From NCBI RefSeq assembly GCF_026242045.1, contig NZ_JAPJDO010000011.1, forward strand, positions 62,001-126,000: a stretch of DNA of 64,000 nt, in the 5' to 3' direction. The notes below the pieces were generated by a model. That model did not search any database, had not been told where the DNA came from, and worked only from the letters and a program-made list of their open reading frames with translations. Position 1 is the stretch's first letter. Every line of letters starts with the position of its first letter. The stretch is from Mycobacterium pinniadriaticum (GTDB lineage Bacteria > Actinomycetota > Actinomycetes > Mycobacteriales > Mycobacteriaceae). Below, in pieces: positions 8,527 to 18,065 of this stretch. Position numbers and translations under genes: made by a program.

Positions 8527-10236
8527 TCAGCTCTGCAGCATGTCCTGCCAGGTCGTTGCCGGCTTGGCTAAATCGGTCTGGCGGTACAGCGTGCCGTCAC
8601 TACCCATGTACTGGCCCGTGCGCCTGTCGTACTTGGCAACCTCCAGCACCGGCTCCTGCTGACCGGCGCCGTTGAAGGCACTCGGCGCGGCCTGGGGCAC
8701 ACCAGGTTCGGCCGGCGGAGGCGGCTGAAGATCAGGGGCCAGCATATTCTCGGGCCCCGGCAGGTTGATCGGGGCGGGCCCGATGTTGCCCTCCGGACCC
8801 GGTGGCGTCACCGGTGGAGTCAGATAGGTGGGTTGGCCCGGCAGCAGCGGACCAGGACCGGTGCCGGCGAAATTCGGTGGCGGCGGGGCCACCGGAGGCG
8901 CCCCCGGCGGCGGTGCACTCACTCCCGGCGGCAGCGGCGTGCCCTGCAGAGGTCCGAAGATGTTGGAATCCGGGAGGGCTCGGCTGTCGATGGGAACGCC
9001 CTGGGCGACCAGATTGGGGTCGATCGGGTAGGGCCCGAGGACGTGCTGGCGCTGCGCCAACGGCTGGAAGCCATTGGGGTCGTTGCACAGTTCCACCGTG
9101 GGGGCACGCTTGCCGGGATGTTCCATACACGGGTAGTTGCGCGCGCCGCGCACGGCCACCGGGGAATCCTGCGGAAGCTTGCAGTAGAGGTTGTCCGGGG
9201 TGTCGATGACCGAAGTGTCGGCCGGGTTGCGCCACGACGACGGCGGGAGGAAACCGACCGTGCAGGCGGCCGGATCACCGAGGCCGAGCGAGAAGTCGCC
9301 GTTGGGCAGGCCGGTCGGGTTGTTGGTCGGCGCGTAGGTCTGGATCTGCGCGACGAACGGCGGCACCAGGACCAGCAGCTGCTCGATCGACGGGTTATAG
9401 GTCAACCCGATCTGACCGAAGGTGGTCAGATTCGCCAACAGCACCGGCAGCGTCGGCTTCAGCTGCTCCAGGAGCTTCGAGGTCTCCTGGGCGAAACCCG
9501 GGCCGTTGCGCAGAATCGACCGGAACTGCGGGTCGTTGTTGGCCACCTGCTCGGTGATACCGGCCAGGCTGGCCGCATAGGTCCGGATCGAATCCGTGGT
9601 GTCGGCTTGCGCTTTCAGGAACGGCATCGAGTCGTCGATCAAGGCGCGGGTGTTGTCGGATATCGCGTTGGCGTCCCGGGTAATCGTCGCACCGGAGTCG
9701 ACCAGCGAGCCGAAGTCGTAGCCGGTCCCGTTGAACGCCTGATAGGACTCGCTGAGCAGCTGGCTGAGCTTGTCTTTCGGAATGCTGTCCACCAGCTTGC
9801 TGACCTGGTCGAGCATCGGGCCGACTGCTTGCGGAATGGACGTGTTGTCGACCGGGATGACCGAACCGTCCTGCAGATAGGGCGCTTTATCGGTGTGCGG
9901 CAACAACTCGACGTACTGCTCACCCACCGCCGACATACTGCGGACCTCGGCCTTGAGGTCCGCCGGGATCTTCGGCGAGGTGTCCAGCGACAACGTCGCT
10001 TGCGCACCGGTATCGGTCAGTTCGATCGAGGTGACCTTGCCGATCTGCAGACCCCGATAGGTGACGTTGCTGAACTTGTACAGGCCGCCGGTGGCCGGCA
10101 GATCGAGCTTGACGGTCAGCCGGCCGAGCCCCAGCAGGGTCGGGACCTGGATATAGGCGAACAGCATGATCGCCACACCCACGATCGAGGCGATCGTGAA
10201 GATGATCAGCTGAGTGCGGACGAAACGTGTGAGCAT
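8527..10236 (-). CDS. mceF: Mce family protein MceF
   Basis: 569-residue Mce subunit. One N-terminal membrane helix (about 8-28), the MlaD/Mce domain (about 40-120: VTYRGLQIGKVTSIELTDTG), a long helical region, then a Pro/Gly-rich tail (about 410-500) and a terminal YDRRTGQYMGSDGTLYRQ segment. Six Mce subunits are known to assemble into a periplasm-spanning tube carrying lipids towards the YrbE permease. The sixth position and the YNPSIEQLLVL stretch fit MceF. The start overlaps the mceE stop. The paralogue number (mce1, mce4 and so on) cannot be assigned by eye. Confidence 0.93.
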   Translation of the reverse strand: MLTRFVRTQLIIFTIASIVGVAIMLFAYIQVPTLLGLGRLTVKLDLPATGGLYKFSNVTYRGLQIGKVTSIELTDTGAQATLSLDTSPKIPADLKAEVRSMSAVGEQYVELLPHTDKAPYLQDGSVIPVDNTSIPQAVGPMLDQVSKLVDSIPKDKLSQLLSESYQAFNGTGYDFGSLVDSGATITRDANAISDNTRALIDDSMPFLKAQADTTDSIRTYAASLAGITEQVANNDPQFRSILRNGPGFAQETSKLLEQLKPTLPVLLANLTTFGQIGLTYNPSIEQLLVLVPPFVAQIQTYAPTNNPTGLPNGDFSLGLGDPAACTVGFLPPSSWRNPADTSVIDTPDNLYCKLPQDSPVAVRGARNYPCMEHPGKRAPTVELCNDPNGFQPLAQRQHVLGPYPIDPNLVAQGVPIDSRALPDSNIFGPLQGTPLPPGVSAPPPGAPPVAPPPPNFAGTGPGPLLPGQPTYLTPPVTPPGPEGNIGPAPINLPGPENMLAPDLQPPPPAEPGVPQAAPSAFNGAGQQEPVLEVAKYDRRTGQYMGSDGTLYRQTDLAKPATTWQDMLQS

Positions 10237-11585
10237 CAGCCACCCCCTCCGGTCGGCGGAGCCGGTGGTGTGTTCGCCGGCGGATTGGGCGCCGCGTCAT
10301 AGGGTCCGGCGAAGATAGGCGCCACCCCGGTCGCAGCCAATTGGGCCTGGGTGTAGATCTGGGTACCCGGCGGGGCGATCGGCGCCGGCGGCACCATCGG
10401 CAGGATCGGCCCGATGTCGGCGACCGACATCGGCGGGGTCGCTGGTGGCGGTTGATCGTCGAAGACGTCCGGCGGCGGCGGGGTGACCCCCGTCTTGAGC
10501 GGGTCATAGGTGTAGTTCAGGTAGACCGGATCACCCGGGGCGGGAATGAGTTCGGCGCCTTCCTGTCCCCATCGGGTGCCCAGGAACAGCGTGCGCTTCA
10601 GCCGCGGGATGGTCAGGTCGATGACCGCGAAGAGGTTGTAGTAGTCACCACGGACCGCGCGGTCCATGAAGCTCTGGGTGAACGGGAAATGGATCGCGTA
10701 CTCCAGCAGCGCATCGAGATCGGGACCGACATCGGCGAACGCCTTGATCGCCGGTTCCAGGTTCTTCAGATTCGCGACCAGATCGGCCTGCGACTCGTTG
10801 ACCAGGCGGTTGGCGGTGTCACTGAAGGTGCCTAGCTTCACCAACGCCGTTGTCAGAGTCGGCCTTTCCTTGATCAGCACATCGATGGCGGGTGGGATCT
10901 TCTCCAGTGCCTGGGTGAGATCGTCGCGTTGACCGGCGAATGTCGAGGTCATCCGGTTGAGCGACTGAATGATCGAGATGATGTTGTCGCGTTGGGAATC
11001 CAGTGTTCCGACGAAGGTGTCCAAGCGGGTGATCAGATCGCGGAACGCGGCCTCGTTACCGTTGACCGCGGTACTGAAATTGTGGATGACGTCACCGATC
11101 TGGCCGAGGCCGCCACCGTTGACGACTGCCGCCAGCGACGCCAGGGTCTGTTCGGTTGTCGGATAGGTCGAGGACGAGTTCAGCGGAATCGTCGCGCCCG
11201 GGGTCAGCCGTCCGCTCGGCGCTTGTCCGATGGGCGTGTTCAGGGACAGGTGCATCGAGCCCAGCAGGCTGGTCTGGCCAACGCTGGCAACGGCATTGGC
11301 CGGCACCACGATATCGGGCTTCACCGAGAACTCCACGTCGGCGTGCCAGTTCTTGACCGTCAGCTTGCGGACGCTGCCGACGACGACGTCATTGATCATG
11401 ACCGGCGAATTCGGCTCCAGCGTTGCGATATTCGCAATCTCGACGTGATAGACGCTGGCATCGGATCCGCGTCCCACAGCGCCGGGCAGCGGCAGCGAGT
11501 TGACGCCCTGGAACGCGCAGGCACTAGTGGTGACCGCGAAAGCGCCGACGATCACCGCCCGCCGCAGGGAATTTCCGCCGATCAT
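10236..11585 (-). CDS. mceE: Mce family lipoprotein MceE
   Basis: 449-residue lipoprotein member of the Mce complex: signal sequence with lipobox ending TTSAC (lipidated Cys near residue 22), Mce domain about 48-120 (IATLEPNSPVMINDVVVGSVRKL), helical region, and a Pro-rich C-terminus (APPGTQIYTQAQLAATGV, then NPPANTPPAPPTGGGG). MceE (LprK-like) is the usual lipoprotein in this position. The ATG at 11585 overlaps the mceD stop; the longer upstream frame lies inside mceD and is not real. Confidence 0.93.
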   Translation of the reverse strand: MIGGNSLRRAVIVGAFAVTTSACAFQGVNSLPLPGAVGRGSDASVYHVEIANIATLEPNSPVMINDVVVGSVRKLTVKNWHADVEFSVKPDIVVPANAVASVGQTSLLGSMHLSLNTPIGQAPSGRLTPGATIPLNSSSTYPTTEQTLASLAAVVNGGGLGQIGDVIHNFSTAVNGNEAAFRDLITRLDTFVGTLDSQRDNIISIIQSLNRMTSTFAGQRDDLTQALEKIPPAIDVLIKERPTLTTALVKLGTFSDTANRLVNESQADLVANLKNLEPAIKAFADVGPDLDALLEYAIHFPFTQSFMDRAVRGDYYNLFAVIDLTIPRLKRTLFLGTRWGQEGAELIPAPGDPVYLNYTYDPLKTGVTPPPPDVFDDQPPPATPPMSVADIGPILPMVPPAPIAPPGTQIYTQAQLAATGVAPIFAGPYDAAPNPPANTPPAPPTGGGG

Positions 11586-13012
11586 GGGGTGCCTCCTGCT
11601 TCCGCGGCCATCGGGGGACCGCTGGGCCCCGGGCCCGGTGGGGCGCCCACCGGGTTCAACATGCTGGGCAGCGATGAGATCACACTGGGCGGCACGATCG
11701 GTCCCGCCCCGGGCAGCAGTTGCGCGGCGCCGGGCGGTGCCTCTCCGGGCGCGCGCCCGGTGAACGGCGGCGGGCCCGGAGCCACACCCTCGTAGGCCGA
11801 AATGGCCGGCGGGATCGGCGGCACGTCCGGCGGTGGGCCTCCTGCGCCCGGAGCGAGATTGGGCTCGGAATAGACGAGGTCCTGTTCGGGTGCCGCAGGA
11901 CTCAGGTAGGGATCGATCCCGATCGGCAGATAGTTGAAGTTCAACAGGCGAAGGGCCGGACCCAGGTACTGCTCGCACAGCTTCGCCGTCTCAGGAGCGG
12001 TGGTGTTCTCGATCGCACCGATGGCGCCGCAGACGAACTCGGTCGGGTTGGAGAAGTTGTTCAGCACGAACTGCCCCACCGCACTGCCGGCCGACGGGTT
12101 GTAGATGTTGTAGGCGTTGGTCAGCGCGTTCGGCGCGATGTGGAGAATGTTCTCGATCTCCATCTTGTTCTCGAGCAGGTTCGACGTGACCGTGGTGAGA
12201 TGCTGGATCTGCTCGGAGGTCTGATTGCGGCTGCCCGCGACGAACCGCTGGATGTCGACGATCGCCACGGACAGGTTCTTCAGCGCGGCGTCGAGATCAG
12301 ATCGGTTGCCGTCGATCACACTGGTCAGCGTCGCCAGCCGGTTCTGGAACGACACCACCTGCTGGTTGCTGTCCCGCAGGGTGGTGACGAAGGTCTGCAG
12401 ATTCGTGATGACGTCGACGATGTTGCCGCTGCCGTTGGCCAGGACGCGAGAGACACCGGCCAACTCGGTGATGGTCTGGCGGAGCTTGTCGCCGTTTCCG
12501 TCCAGCGCATTGGCGGCGCTGTCGATGAACCGCGACACCGATGTGCCCGATACGCCGCTCTGCGGCCCGAGGTCGGTGGCCAACCTCGTCAGCTGGTCTT
12601 TGACCTCGTCCCATTCCACCGGTATCGCGGTGCGGTCCAACGGTATTACCGCGTTGTCGGCCATCTTCGGCCCGACGTTGTTGCGGTAGGCGGGCGCCAG
12701 TTGGACATAGCGGGCGGCGACCAGGTTCTGCGCCACGATCACCGCCTTGGCGTCGGCGGGGATGGGCACGTCGCGGTCGACGTCCAGCACCAGTTTGGTC
12801 TGCGTTCCCTGCGGTTCGATCGCCTTGATGGTGCCGACCTTGACGCCCGACACCCGCACGTCGTCACCCGGGTAGATACCGGTGGCCGTGGTGAAGATGG
12901 CCGAAATCGTCTTCGGACCGAAGAAGATGTTGCGCACCAGAACCGCGGCACCCACAACGAGAAGCCCGGCCAGTGCGACGGCGAGCACCTTGACCCAACG
13001 TGTGCGGCTCAT
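11582..13012 (-). CDS. mceD: Mce family protein MceD
   Basis: 476-residue Mce subunit: membrane anchor (about 9-28, VLAVALAGLLVVGAAVLV), Mce domain (about 33-115: IYPGDDVRVSGVKVGTIKAI), helical tube-forming region with QTSEQIQHLTTVTSNLLENK, the conserved IYNPSAGSAVGQFVLNNF block and a Pro-rich tail from about 390. Start and stop overlap the neighbours by one to a few bases, a sign of coupled translation through the mce block. The periplasmic lipid-conduit role is from the family. Confidence 0.93.
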   Translation of the reverse strand: MSRTRWVKVLAVALAGLLVVGAAVLVRNIFFGPKTISAIFTTATGIYPGDDVRVSGVKVGTIKAIEPQGTQTKLVLDVDRDVPIPADAKAVIVAQNLVAARYVQLAPAYRNNVGPKMADNAVIPLDRTAIPVEWDEVKDQLTRLATDLGPQSGVSGTSVSRFIDSAANALDGNGDKLRQTITELAGVSRVLANGSGNIVDVITNLQTFVTTLRDSNQQVVSFQNRLATLTSVIDGNRSDLDAALKNLSVAIVDIQRFVAGSRNQTSEQIQHLTTVTSNLLENKMEIENILHIAPNALTNAYNIYNPSAGSAVGQFVLNNFSNPTEFVCGAIGAIENTTAPETAKLCEQYLGPALRLLNFNYLPIGIDPYLSPAAPEQDLVYSEPNLAPGAGGPPPDVPPIPPAISAYEGVAPGPPPFTGRAPGEAPPGAAQLLPGAGPIVPPSVISSLPSMLNPVGAPPGPGPSGPPMAAEAGGTP

Positions 13013-14094
13013 CAGCGGGAACCTCCCGGAATACCGTTGTAGGGCAGCGGCAATTCGGCCCGCGGACCGGCATTGTCCGGCGGCTGGCCGGCATTGACCC
13101 CGCGTCGGAAGCCGAGGGCGTAGTCCATGAACGGCTGCAGCAACTGTGCGGGCTGCAGGTTCGGCACGTAGGCGTTGTAGTACGGCCCGTTGGCCAGCGT
13201 CTCACCCTCGGACAGGATGAACTTCTTCACGTTCGGCAGCATCTGGGCGATGTTGTCCTTGTTCTTCTCCAGAATCGCGACAACCCGATTCAGCCGCTCC
13301 AGGGTGGGAGCCAGGGCCTTTTCGTTGTCGGCCACCAACCCGGACAGCTGCTTGGACACCGCCGCGGTGTTGGCCAGCAAGTCGACGATCGCCTCACGCC
13401 GGTCGTTGAGCACTCCGAGCAGGTCGTTGGCGTTGAGGATCAGGGTGTTGAGCTGCTGGCTGCGCTGTCCCAGCACCGTGGTGACGTCGGCGGCACTCTT
13501 GAGCAGGCCGGCCAGATTCTCGTTGCGGCTGTTCAGAGATCGGGACAGACGGCTCAACCCGTCGAAGGTGGGCCCCAGCTTGGGAGCGATCTGGTCGATC
13601 GTCGCCGAGAGGGTGTCCAGCGACTGGTTGAGCGAGGCGGTGTCGGTGCCGGCGGTATTCGTGGTCAGATCGCTGACAGCATCGGTCAGCGAGTAGGGCG
13701 ACGAGGTCCGGGTCGTCGGGATCACATCGCCGGAGCGCAGGTTTCCGCTGCCGGCCGACTCGAGGGTGAGAACGCGCTCACCCAGCAGGGAGCCGGTACG
13801 GATATGCGCAGAGGTCTGCGATCCCAGCTGGTACTTGCCCGCCGTGGTGAAGGTGACCAGCGCATCGCCGTTGTCGAGCGAAACCCCGGTGACCGAACCG
13901 ATTTTGATTCCCGAGACCGTCACGTCGTTGCCGACCGTGATCCCGCCCGCCTCGCTGAACAGGGCCTGATGGCGCACCGAGGTGGCCAACTGGGTGAGCC
14001 GCTCGGGCTGCAGCCCGACGGCGATCACGAGCATGATCAGGACGGCACCGATGAAACCGGCGCGGTACAGGTTTGAAGCACGGTATTTCAGCAT
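13012..14094 (-). CDS. mceC: Mce family protein MceC
   Basis: 360-residue Mce subunit with an N-terminal membrane helix (GFIGAVLIMLVIAVGL), Mce domain (SEAGGITVGNDVTVSGIKIGSV), helical region and the C-terminal block LLQPFMDYALGFRRG. The start taken is the ATG at 14094 (MLKYRASNLYRAG), which overlaps the mceB stop as TGATG; five upstream in-frame residues are possible but less likely. Part of the same importer as its neighbours. Confidence 0.92.
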   Translation of the reverse strand: MLKYRASNLYRAGFIGAVLIMLVIAVGLQPERLTQLATSVRHQALFSEAGGITVGNDVTVSGIKIGSVTGVSLDNGDALVTFTTAGKYQLGSQTSAHIRTGSLLGERVLTLESAGSGNLRSGDVIPTTRTSSPYSLTDAVSDLTTNTAGTDTASLNQSLDTLSATIDQIAPKLGPTFDGLSRLSRSLNSRNENLAGLLKSAADVTTVLGQRSQQLNTLILNANDLLGVLNDRREAIVDLLANTAAVSKQLSGLVADNEKALAPTLERLNRVVAILEKNKDNIAQMLPNVKKFILSEGETLANGPYYNAYVPNLQPAQLLQPFMDYALGFRRGVNAGQPPDNAGPRAELPLPYNGIPGGSR

Positions 14095-15119
14095 CAGGGC
14101 TCCGCACACCTACCGGATTCTTGTTTGATCATCGGGAAGACTCCGGTCCGTCCTTGAAGGTCGGTGACGCGGATGGAAATGCCGCAGATGTAGTACATGA
14201 TCCAGCTGCCGTAGGCCCCGAGCCGGGCCATCTTGCGGTAGTTGTCGGGACCCCGCTGCAGCCCGCGGTCGAAGATGACCTTGTGGTCGTCGAGCAGTGG
14301 CGCGAGCCGGTTGAGCTGCTCGATATCACCCTTGAGCGGTGCCCGAGCCTCGTTGAGAAGGCTGGTGAGCGAGGAAGTCCCGTTGTCCAGCGAGGTGATC
14401 GCGGTGCCGATGGGGTCGCGGTCCTGCGCCAGACCACTGATCAGCGTCTCCAGCTTGTCGATGGCTCCGGAGAACTTGTCACCGTCCTTGGCCAGCGTGT
14501 CGACAACCACCCGGAGGTTGTCGATGAGCCGCTCGATGGTTTGGCTGTTGTCGGCCAGCGCATTCGAGAACGACGAGGTCTTGCTCAGCAGTGAATCGAG
14601 GGTGTCGCCCTGGCCCTGCAGGATATTGATCAGCGAGGCGGTGAGCGCGTTGACATCCTGCGGGTTCAGCCCTTGGATCACCGGCCGCAATCCGCCGAGC
14701 AAGAGGTCCAGGTCCAGTGCGCCCTGGGTGCGGTCCTCGGGGATCCGTCCCCCGGCCGGCAGCACCTTGGTCGAGCCGGGTCCGTCGACGAGTTCCAGGT
14801 ACCGATCGCCGGTCAGGTTCAGATAACGCACGGCCGCTTGGGTTCCCGTGGTCAAGACGATGTCGCGGTCGGCATCGAACTTGACCAGGACGCTCTTGTC
14901 CGGTTGCAGGTCAACACTCTTGACGGTGCCGACCCGGACTCCGGCGACGCGCACCGTATCGCCACCTTTCAACCGGGATGCGTCGGCGAACACCGCGGAG
15001 TACCCGGAGGTCGAGCCGCTGCGGTAGTTGCTGAACGTCAGGAACAGGAACGCGGTCAGGACCACCATCACGACGGCGAACGTGCCGAATTTGACGAGCG
15101 TGCTTGTGGTGCGCATCAT
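14094..15119 (-). CDS. mceB: Mce family protein MceB
   Basis: 341-residue Mce subunit: membrane helix (FGTFAVVMVVLTAFLFLTF), Mce domain (ADASRLKGGDTVRVAGVRVGTVKSV), then RYLNLTGDRYLELVDGPG and long amphipathic helices. It ends in RVTDLQGRTGVFPMIKQESGRC, typical of MceB. The ATG at 15119 overlaps the mceA stop as ATGATG; the long frame further upstream is inside mceA. It is one of the shorter members, as usual for MceB. Confidence 0.92.
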   Translation of the reverse strand: MMRTTSTLVKFGTFAVVMVVLTAFLFLTFSNYRSGSTSGYSAVFADASRLKGGDTVRVAGVRVGTVKSVDLQPDKSVLVKFDADRDIVLTTGTQAAVRYLNLTGDRYLELVDGPGSTKVLPAGGRIPEDRTQGALDLDLLLGGLRPVIQGLNPQDVNALTASLINILQGQGDTLDSLLSKTSSFSNALADNSQTIERLIDNLRVVVDTLAKDGDKFSGAIDKLETLISGLAQDRDPIGTAITSLDNGTSSLTSLLNEARAPLKGDIEQLNRLAPLLDDHKVIFDRGLQRGPDNYRKMARLGAYGSWIMYYICGISIRVTDLQGRTGVFPMIKQESGRCAEP

Positions 15120-16393
15120 CCCGGTTGTCCGATCTGTGCGGTGTTGCGCGGCGGGCCGTCCAGCGGCCCGAACAGCAGCTGCTTGAGGCCGTCGGAGTTG
15201 AGCAGGATGCCCTGGTTGCCGTACTGCCACGGATTGACTCCGGTGTCGGTCACCAGATACTTCGACCGGTTGCTGTATCCGATGTAGGGCAGGCCCATGC
15301 ACTGCGGGCCACCCTTGGCCGCGACCTTGGGCAGGTTGGACGGGTAGCGGTAGCGCTCGATACCGAGGGTGAAGGCGACGTTGACCAGAACACCGGGATC
15401 CATCAGCGGCGGCTGCAGCCGGACGAAGTTCATCCCCTCGAGGGTGCAGTTGATCGCGGATGCGTATTCGTTGAACAGGGCGGTGGTGGGTGCCAGCAGC
15501 TTGAGCACCTTGCTGAGCGCCGGCTGGTTGCTGCCGAGCACGTCGTTGCCCTGATCGGCCAACCCGATCATGTTGACCAGGAAGCTGTCCAGGTTCTGTT
15601 GATCATCGACGATGCTCTGGCTGACCTTGTTCGCATTCTGCACGGTGCGAACCAGATCCGGTGCGGCGTCGGCATAGGCGGCGGTTACCGGCGCGCTGAG
15701 TTCGATGTCACGGGCCATGTTCGGCAGGCTGGGCTCGATCTTGGCCAACAAGCTGTCGAAGTCGACCACCGTCTGGCCGAACTGCTTGCCGCGTCCGGCG
15801 AAGGCCGCCGAGAGCGCTCCCAGTGTTTCGTTGAGCTGCGCCGGATCGATCTTGTTGAGGACCTGAGTCAGCTGCTGGAACACCGTGTTGATTTCGACGG
15901 TGACGTGCTGTCCCTGCAGAACCTGGCCGGAATACATGGGTTTCGGTGACGGGTCGGCGGGTGGTTCGAAGCTGACGTACTTGGCGCCGAAGACCGTGGT
16001 CGAGGCGATGTCGGCGACGACGTTGGACGGAATTTTGCGCAGCTGCGAAGGGTCCATCGCCAGGTGCAGGACTGCTGCCCCGTCCGGGCGGGTCTCGATC
16101 GATTCGACCTTGCCGACCTGCACGCCGCGCATCTTGACTCGGGCGTCGGGGTTCATCACCAGGCCCGCGCGATCGGAGATCACCATGACCGGAACGGTTT
16201 TGGTGAAGTCCCCGCGAAACAGGCCGACCGCGACGGCGACGATAGCGACAAGGACCACCACCGTCGCGAGGCCCGCAACGGGCCGTGCCCAGCTGCGGGC
16301 GCCGAAGCTGTGGCCGGTCCGTGCCGCCACCGGTGCCGCGGTGGTTTCGGTTTCGGATCGGTCGGCCGGCCCCGGACCGAGGTTTCTCGTCAC
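15116..16393 (-). CDS. mceA: Mce family protein MceA
   Basis: 425-residue first Mce subunit. A 35-residue cytoplasmic stretch is followed by a membrane helix (VAGLATVVVLVAIVAVAVGLF), the Mce domain (about 68-150: RAGLVMNPDARVKMRGVQVGKV), then VFGAKYVSFEPP and the helical domain. The C-terminal part (GPQCMGLPYIGYSNRSKYLVTDTGVNPW) fits MceA. It starts nine bases after yrbEB. The role is lipid capture and conduit together with MceB-F. Confidence 0.93.
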   Translation of the reverse strand: MTRNLGPGPADRSETETTAAPVAARTGHSFGARSWARPVAGLATVVVLVAIVAVAVGLFRGDFTKTVPVMVISDRAGLVMNPDARVKMRGVQVGKVESIETRPDGAAVLHLAMDPSQLRKIPSNVVADIASTTVFGAKYVSFEPPADPSPKPMYSGQVLQGQHVTVEINTVFQQLTQVLNKIDPAQLNETLGALSAAFAGRGKQFGQTVVDFDSLLAKIEPSLPNMARDIELSAPVTAAYADAAPDLVRTVQNANKVSQSIVDDQQNLDSFLVNMIGLADQGNDVLGSNQPALSKVLKLLAPTTALFNEYASAINCTLEGMNFVRLQPPLMDPGVLVNVAFTLGIERYRYPSNLPKVAAKGGPQCMGLPYIGYSNRSKYLVTDTGVNPWQYGNQGILLNSDGLKQLLFGPLDGPPRNTAQIGQPG

Positions 16394-16402
16394 GTCTTCT
16401 CC

Positions 16403-17251
16403 CTATCCGGACAGGTTGAAGTTGCCGTTGGATCCGTAGATGGCCAGTGAGACCAGCAGGGTGACCGAGACGACCACGATCAGCGAGGTCCGCACCGCGT
16501 TACCCACCGCGACACCGACTCCGGAGGGGCCACCGGTGGCGAAATAGCCGAAATAGGTATGGATCAACAAAATCGTGATCGCCATCAACACCGCCTGCAA
16601 AAAGCTCCACAACAAATCGATCGGGTTCAAAAAGGTGTTGAAGTAATGGTCATAGAGCCCCCCCGACTGGCCGAACAACACCACCGTGGTGAACTGGCTG
16701 GCCACAAACGACAAGATCACCGCAATCGAATACAACGGGGTGATCGCCACCATCCCCGCCACAATCCGAGTACTGACCAGGTATTCGACCGGCGGGATGC
16801 CCATCGACTCCAACGCGTCGATCTCCTCATTGATCCGCATCGCCCCCAACTGCGCGGTCACCCCCGCCCCGAACGTGGCCGCCAACCCGATCCCAGCCAC
16901 CACCGGCGCGCTGATCCGCACATTGATAAACGCCGCAAGGAATCCAGTGAGGGCTTCGATCCCGATATTGCCCAACGAGGAATACCCCTGCACCGCCAAC
17001 GTCCCACCCGCAGCCAAGGTCAAAAACCCGACGATCACCACGGTGCCGCCGATCATCGCCAACGTGCCCGCCCCCATCGAGATCTCCGCGATCAGCCGAA
17101 TGATCTCCTTACGGAAATGGATCGCCGCATGCGGCGTCCCCGCAATCGCCCGACCATAAAAAATCGTGTGATCACCAATACGGGAAAACGTCCCCAACGG
17201 ACGACGCACCTGACGCGCAATCCGCGGATACACACCCTGCAACGACGCCAT
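16403..17251 (-). CDS. yrbEB: YrbEB permease of the Mce importer
   Basis: 282-residue integral membrane protein of the MlaE/YrbE family with about six hydrophobic segments and the conserved cytoplasmic loop NEEIDALESMGIPPVEYLVSTR, where the MceG-type ATPase is thought to dock (the ATPase gene is not in this window). It follows yrbEA by seven bases and precedes mceA by nine. From about 16550 leftwards to its start the codon choice is unlike the flanking genes (TTG, GGT, GTG, TGT preferred), shared with yrbEA. Confidence 0.94.
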   Translation of the reverse strand: MASLQGVYPRIARQVRRPLGTFSRIGDHTIFYGRAIAGTPHAAIHFRKEIIRLIAEISMGAGTLAMIGGTVVIVGFLTLAAGGTLAVQGYSSLGNIGIEALTGFLAAFINVRISAPVVAGIGLAATFGAGVTAQLGAMRINEEIDALESMGIPPVEYLVSTRIVAGMVAITPLYSIAVILSFVASQFTTVVLFGQSGGLYDHYFNTFLNPIDLLWSFLQAVLMAITILLIHTYFGYFATGGPSGVGVAVGNAVRTSLIVVVSVTLLVSLAIYGSNGNFNLSG

Positions 17252-17258
17252 CCCCGGC

Positions 17259-18065
17259 CTACCGTGCGCTCATCCGGATACCAATCGCGGTCACCACCAC
17301 ATTCACCACGAACAACGCCATGAACGCATACACCACCGTCTCGTTGACCGCGTTGCCCACCGCCTTGGCCCCACCCCCGGTGATCGTCAACCCCCGATAA
17401 CAGGCCACCAAGCCAGCGATCAACCCGAACAGGGCCGCCTTCACACACGAGATGATCACCTCGGGCACCCCGGTCAACAACGTGATCCCCGCCGCGAACG
17501 CGCCGGGATTCACATCCTGAACAAACACCGAGAACACATACCCACCCAAAATCCCGATGATCACCACCAAGCTGTTCAGCAACAACGCCACCAGACCCGA
17601 CGCCAACATCCGCGGCGTCACCAACCGCTGCACCGGATTGATCCCCAGCACTTCCATCGCGTCGATCTCTTCACGAATCGTGCGCGACCCCAAATCCGCA
17701 CACATCGCCGTGGCGCCGGCACCGGCCACAATCAACACCGTCACCAACGGACCCACCTGCGTCACCGCACCAAACGCAGCACCGGCACCACTCAGATCCG
17801 CAGCCCCCAACTCCCGCAACAAAATATTCAACGTAAAAGACACCAACACCGTGAACGGAATCGCCACCAACAACGTCGGCGCCAACGACACCCGCGCCAC
17901 AAACCACGACTGCTCCAAAAACTCCCGCCACTGAAACGGCTTCCGAAACACAAACCGCACCGCATCCGCCGACATCGCAAACAGTCCACCAATAGCCTGC
18001 ATCGGACCCGCGGCGCTGCTCAACGCAATCCCGGGTGACCAACGATCCGGTCCCTTACCTGCCAT
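17259..18065 (-). CDS. yrbEA: YrbEA permease of the Mce importer
   Basis: 268-residue MlaE/YrbE permease with the loop REEIDAMEVLGINPVQRLVTPRML and several membrane helices (for example TLLVAIPFTVLVSFTLNILL). With YrbEB it forms the inner-membrane channel of the importer. The ATG at 18065 lies inside the end of the lipid-transfer thiolase gene (11-bp overlap), tying importer and catabolic genes into one transcript. Codon usage in nearly the whole gene is shifted towards T/G-ending codons, which differs sharply from mceA-F and from the gene upstream. Confidence 0.94.
   Translation of the reverse strand: MAGKGPDRWSPGIALSSAAGPMQAIGGLFAMSADAVRFVFRKPFQWREFLEQSWFVARVSLAPTLLVAIPFTVLVSFTLNILLRELGAADLSGAGAAFGAVTQVGPLVTVLIVAGAGATAMCADLGSRTIREEIDAMEVLGINPVQRLVTPRMLASGLVALLLNSLVVIIGILGGYVFSVFVQDVNPGAFAAGITLLTGVPEVIISCVKAALFGLIAGLVACYRGLTITGGGAKAVGNAVNETVVYAFMALFVVNVVVTAIGIRMSAR

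Noticed and set aside
8527..18065. Assigning the mce operon to mce4 (cholesterol importer)
   Set aside because: The upstream genes partly recall the mce4 neighbourhood in type (SDR, ferredoxin, dehydrogenases) but gene order differs and the sequences cannot be assigned to a numbered mce family by eye.
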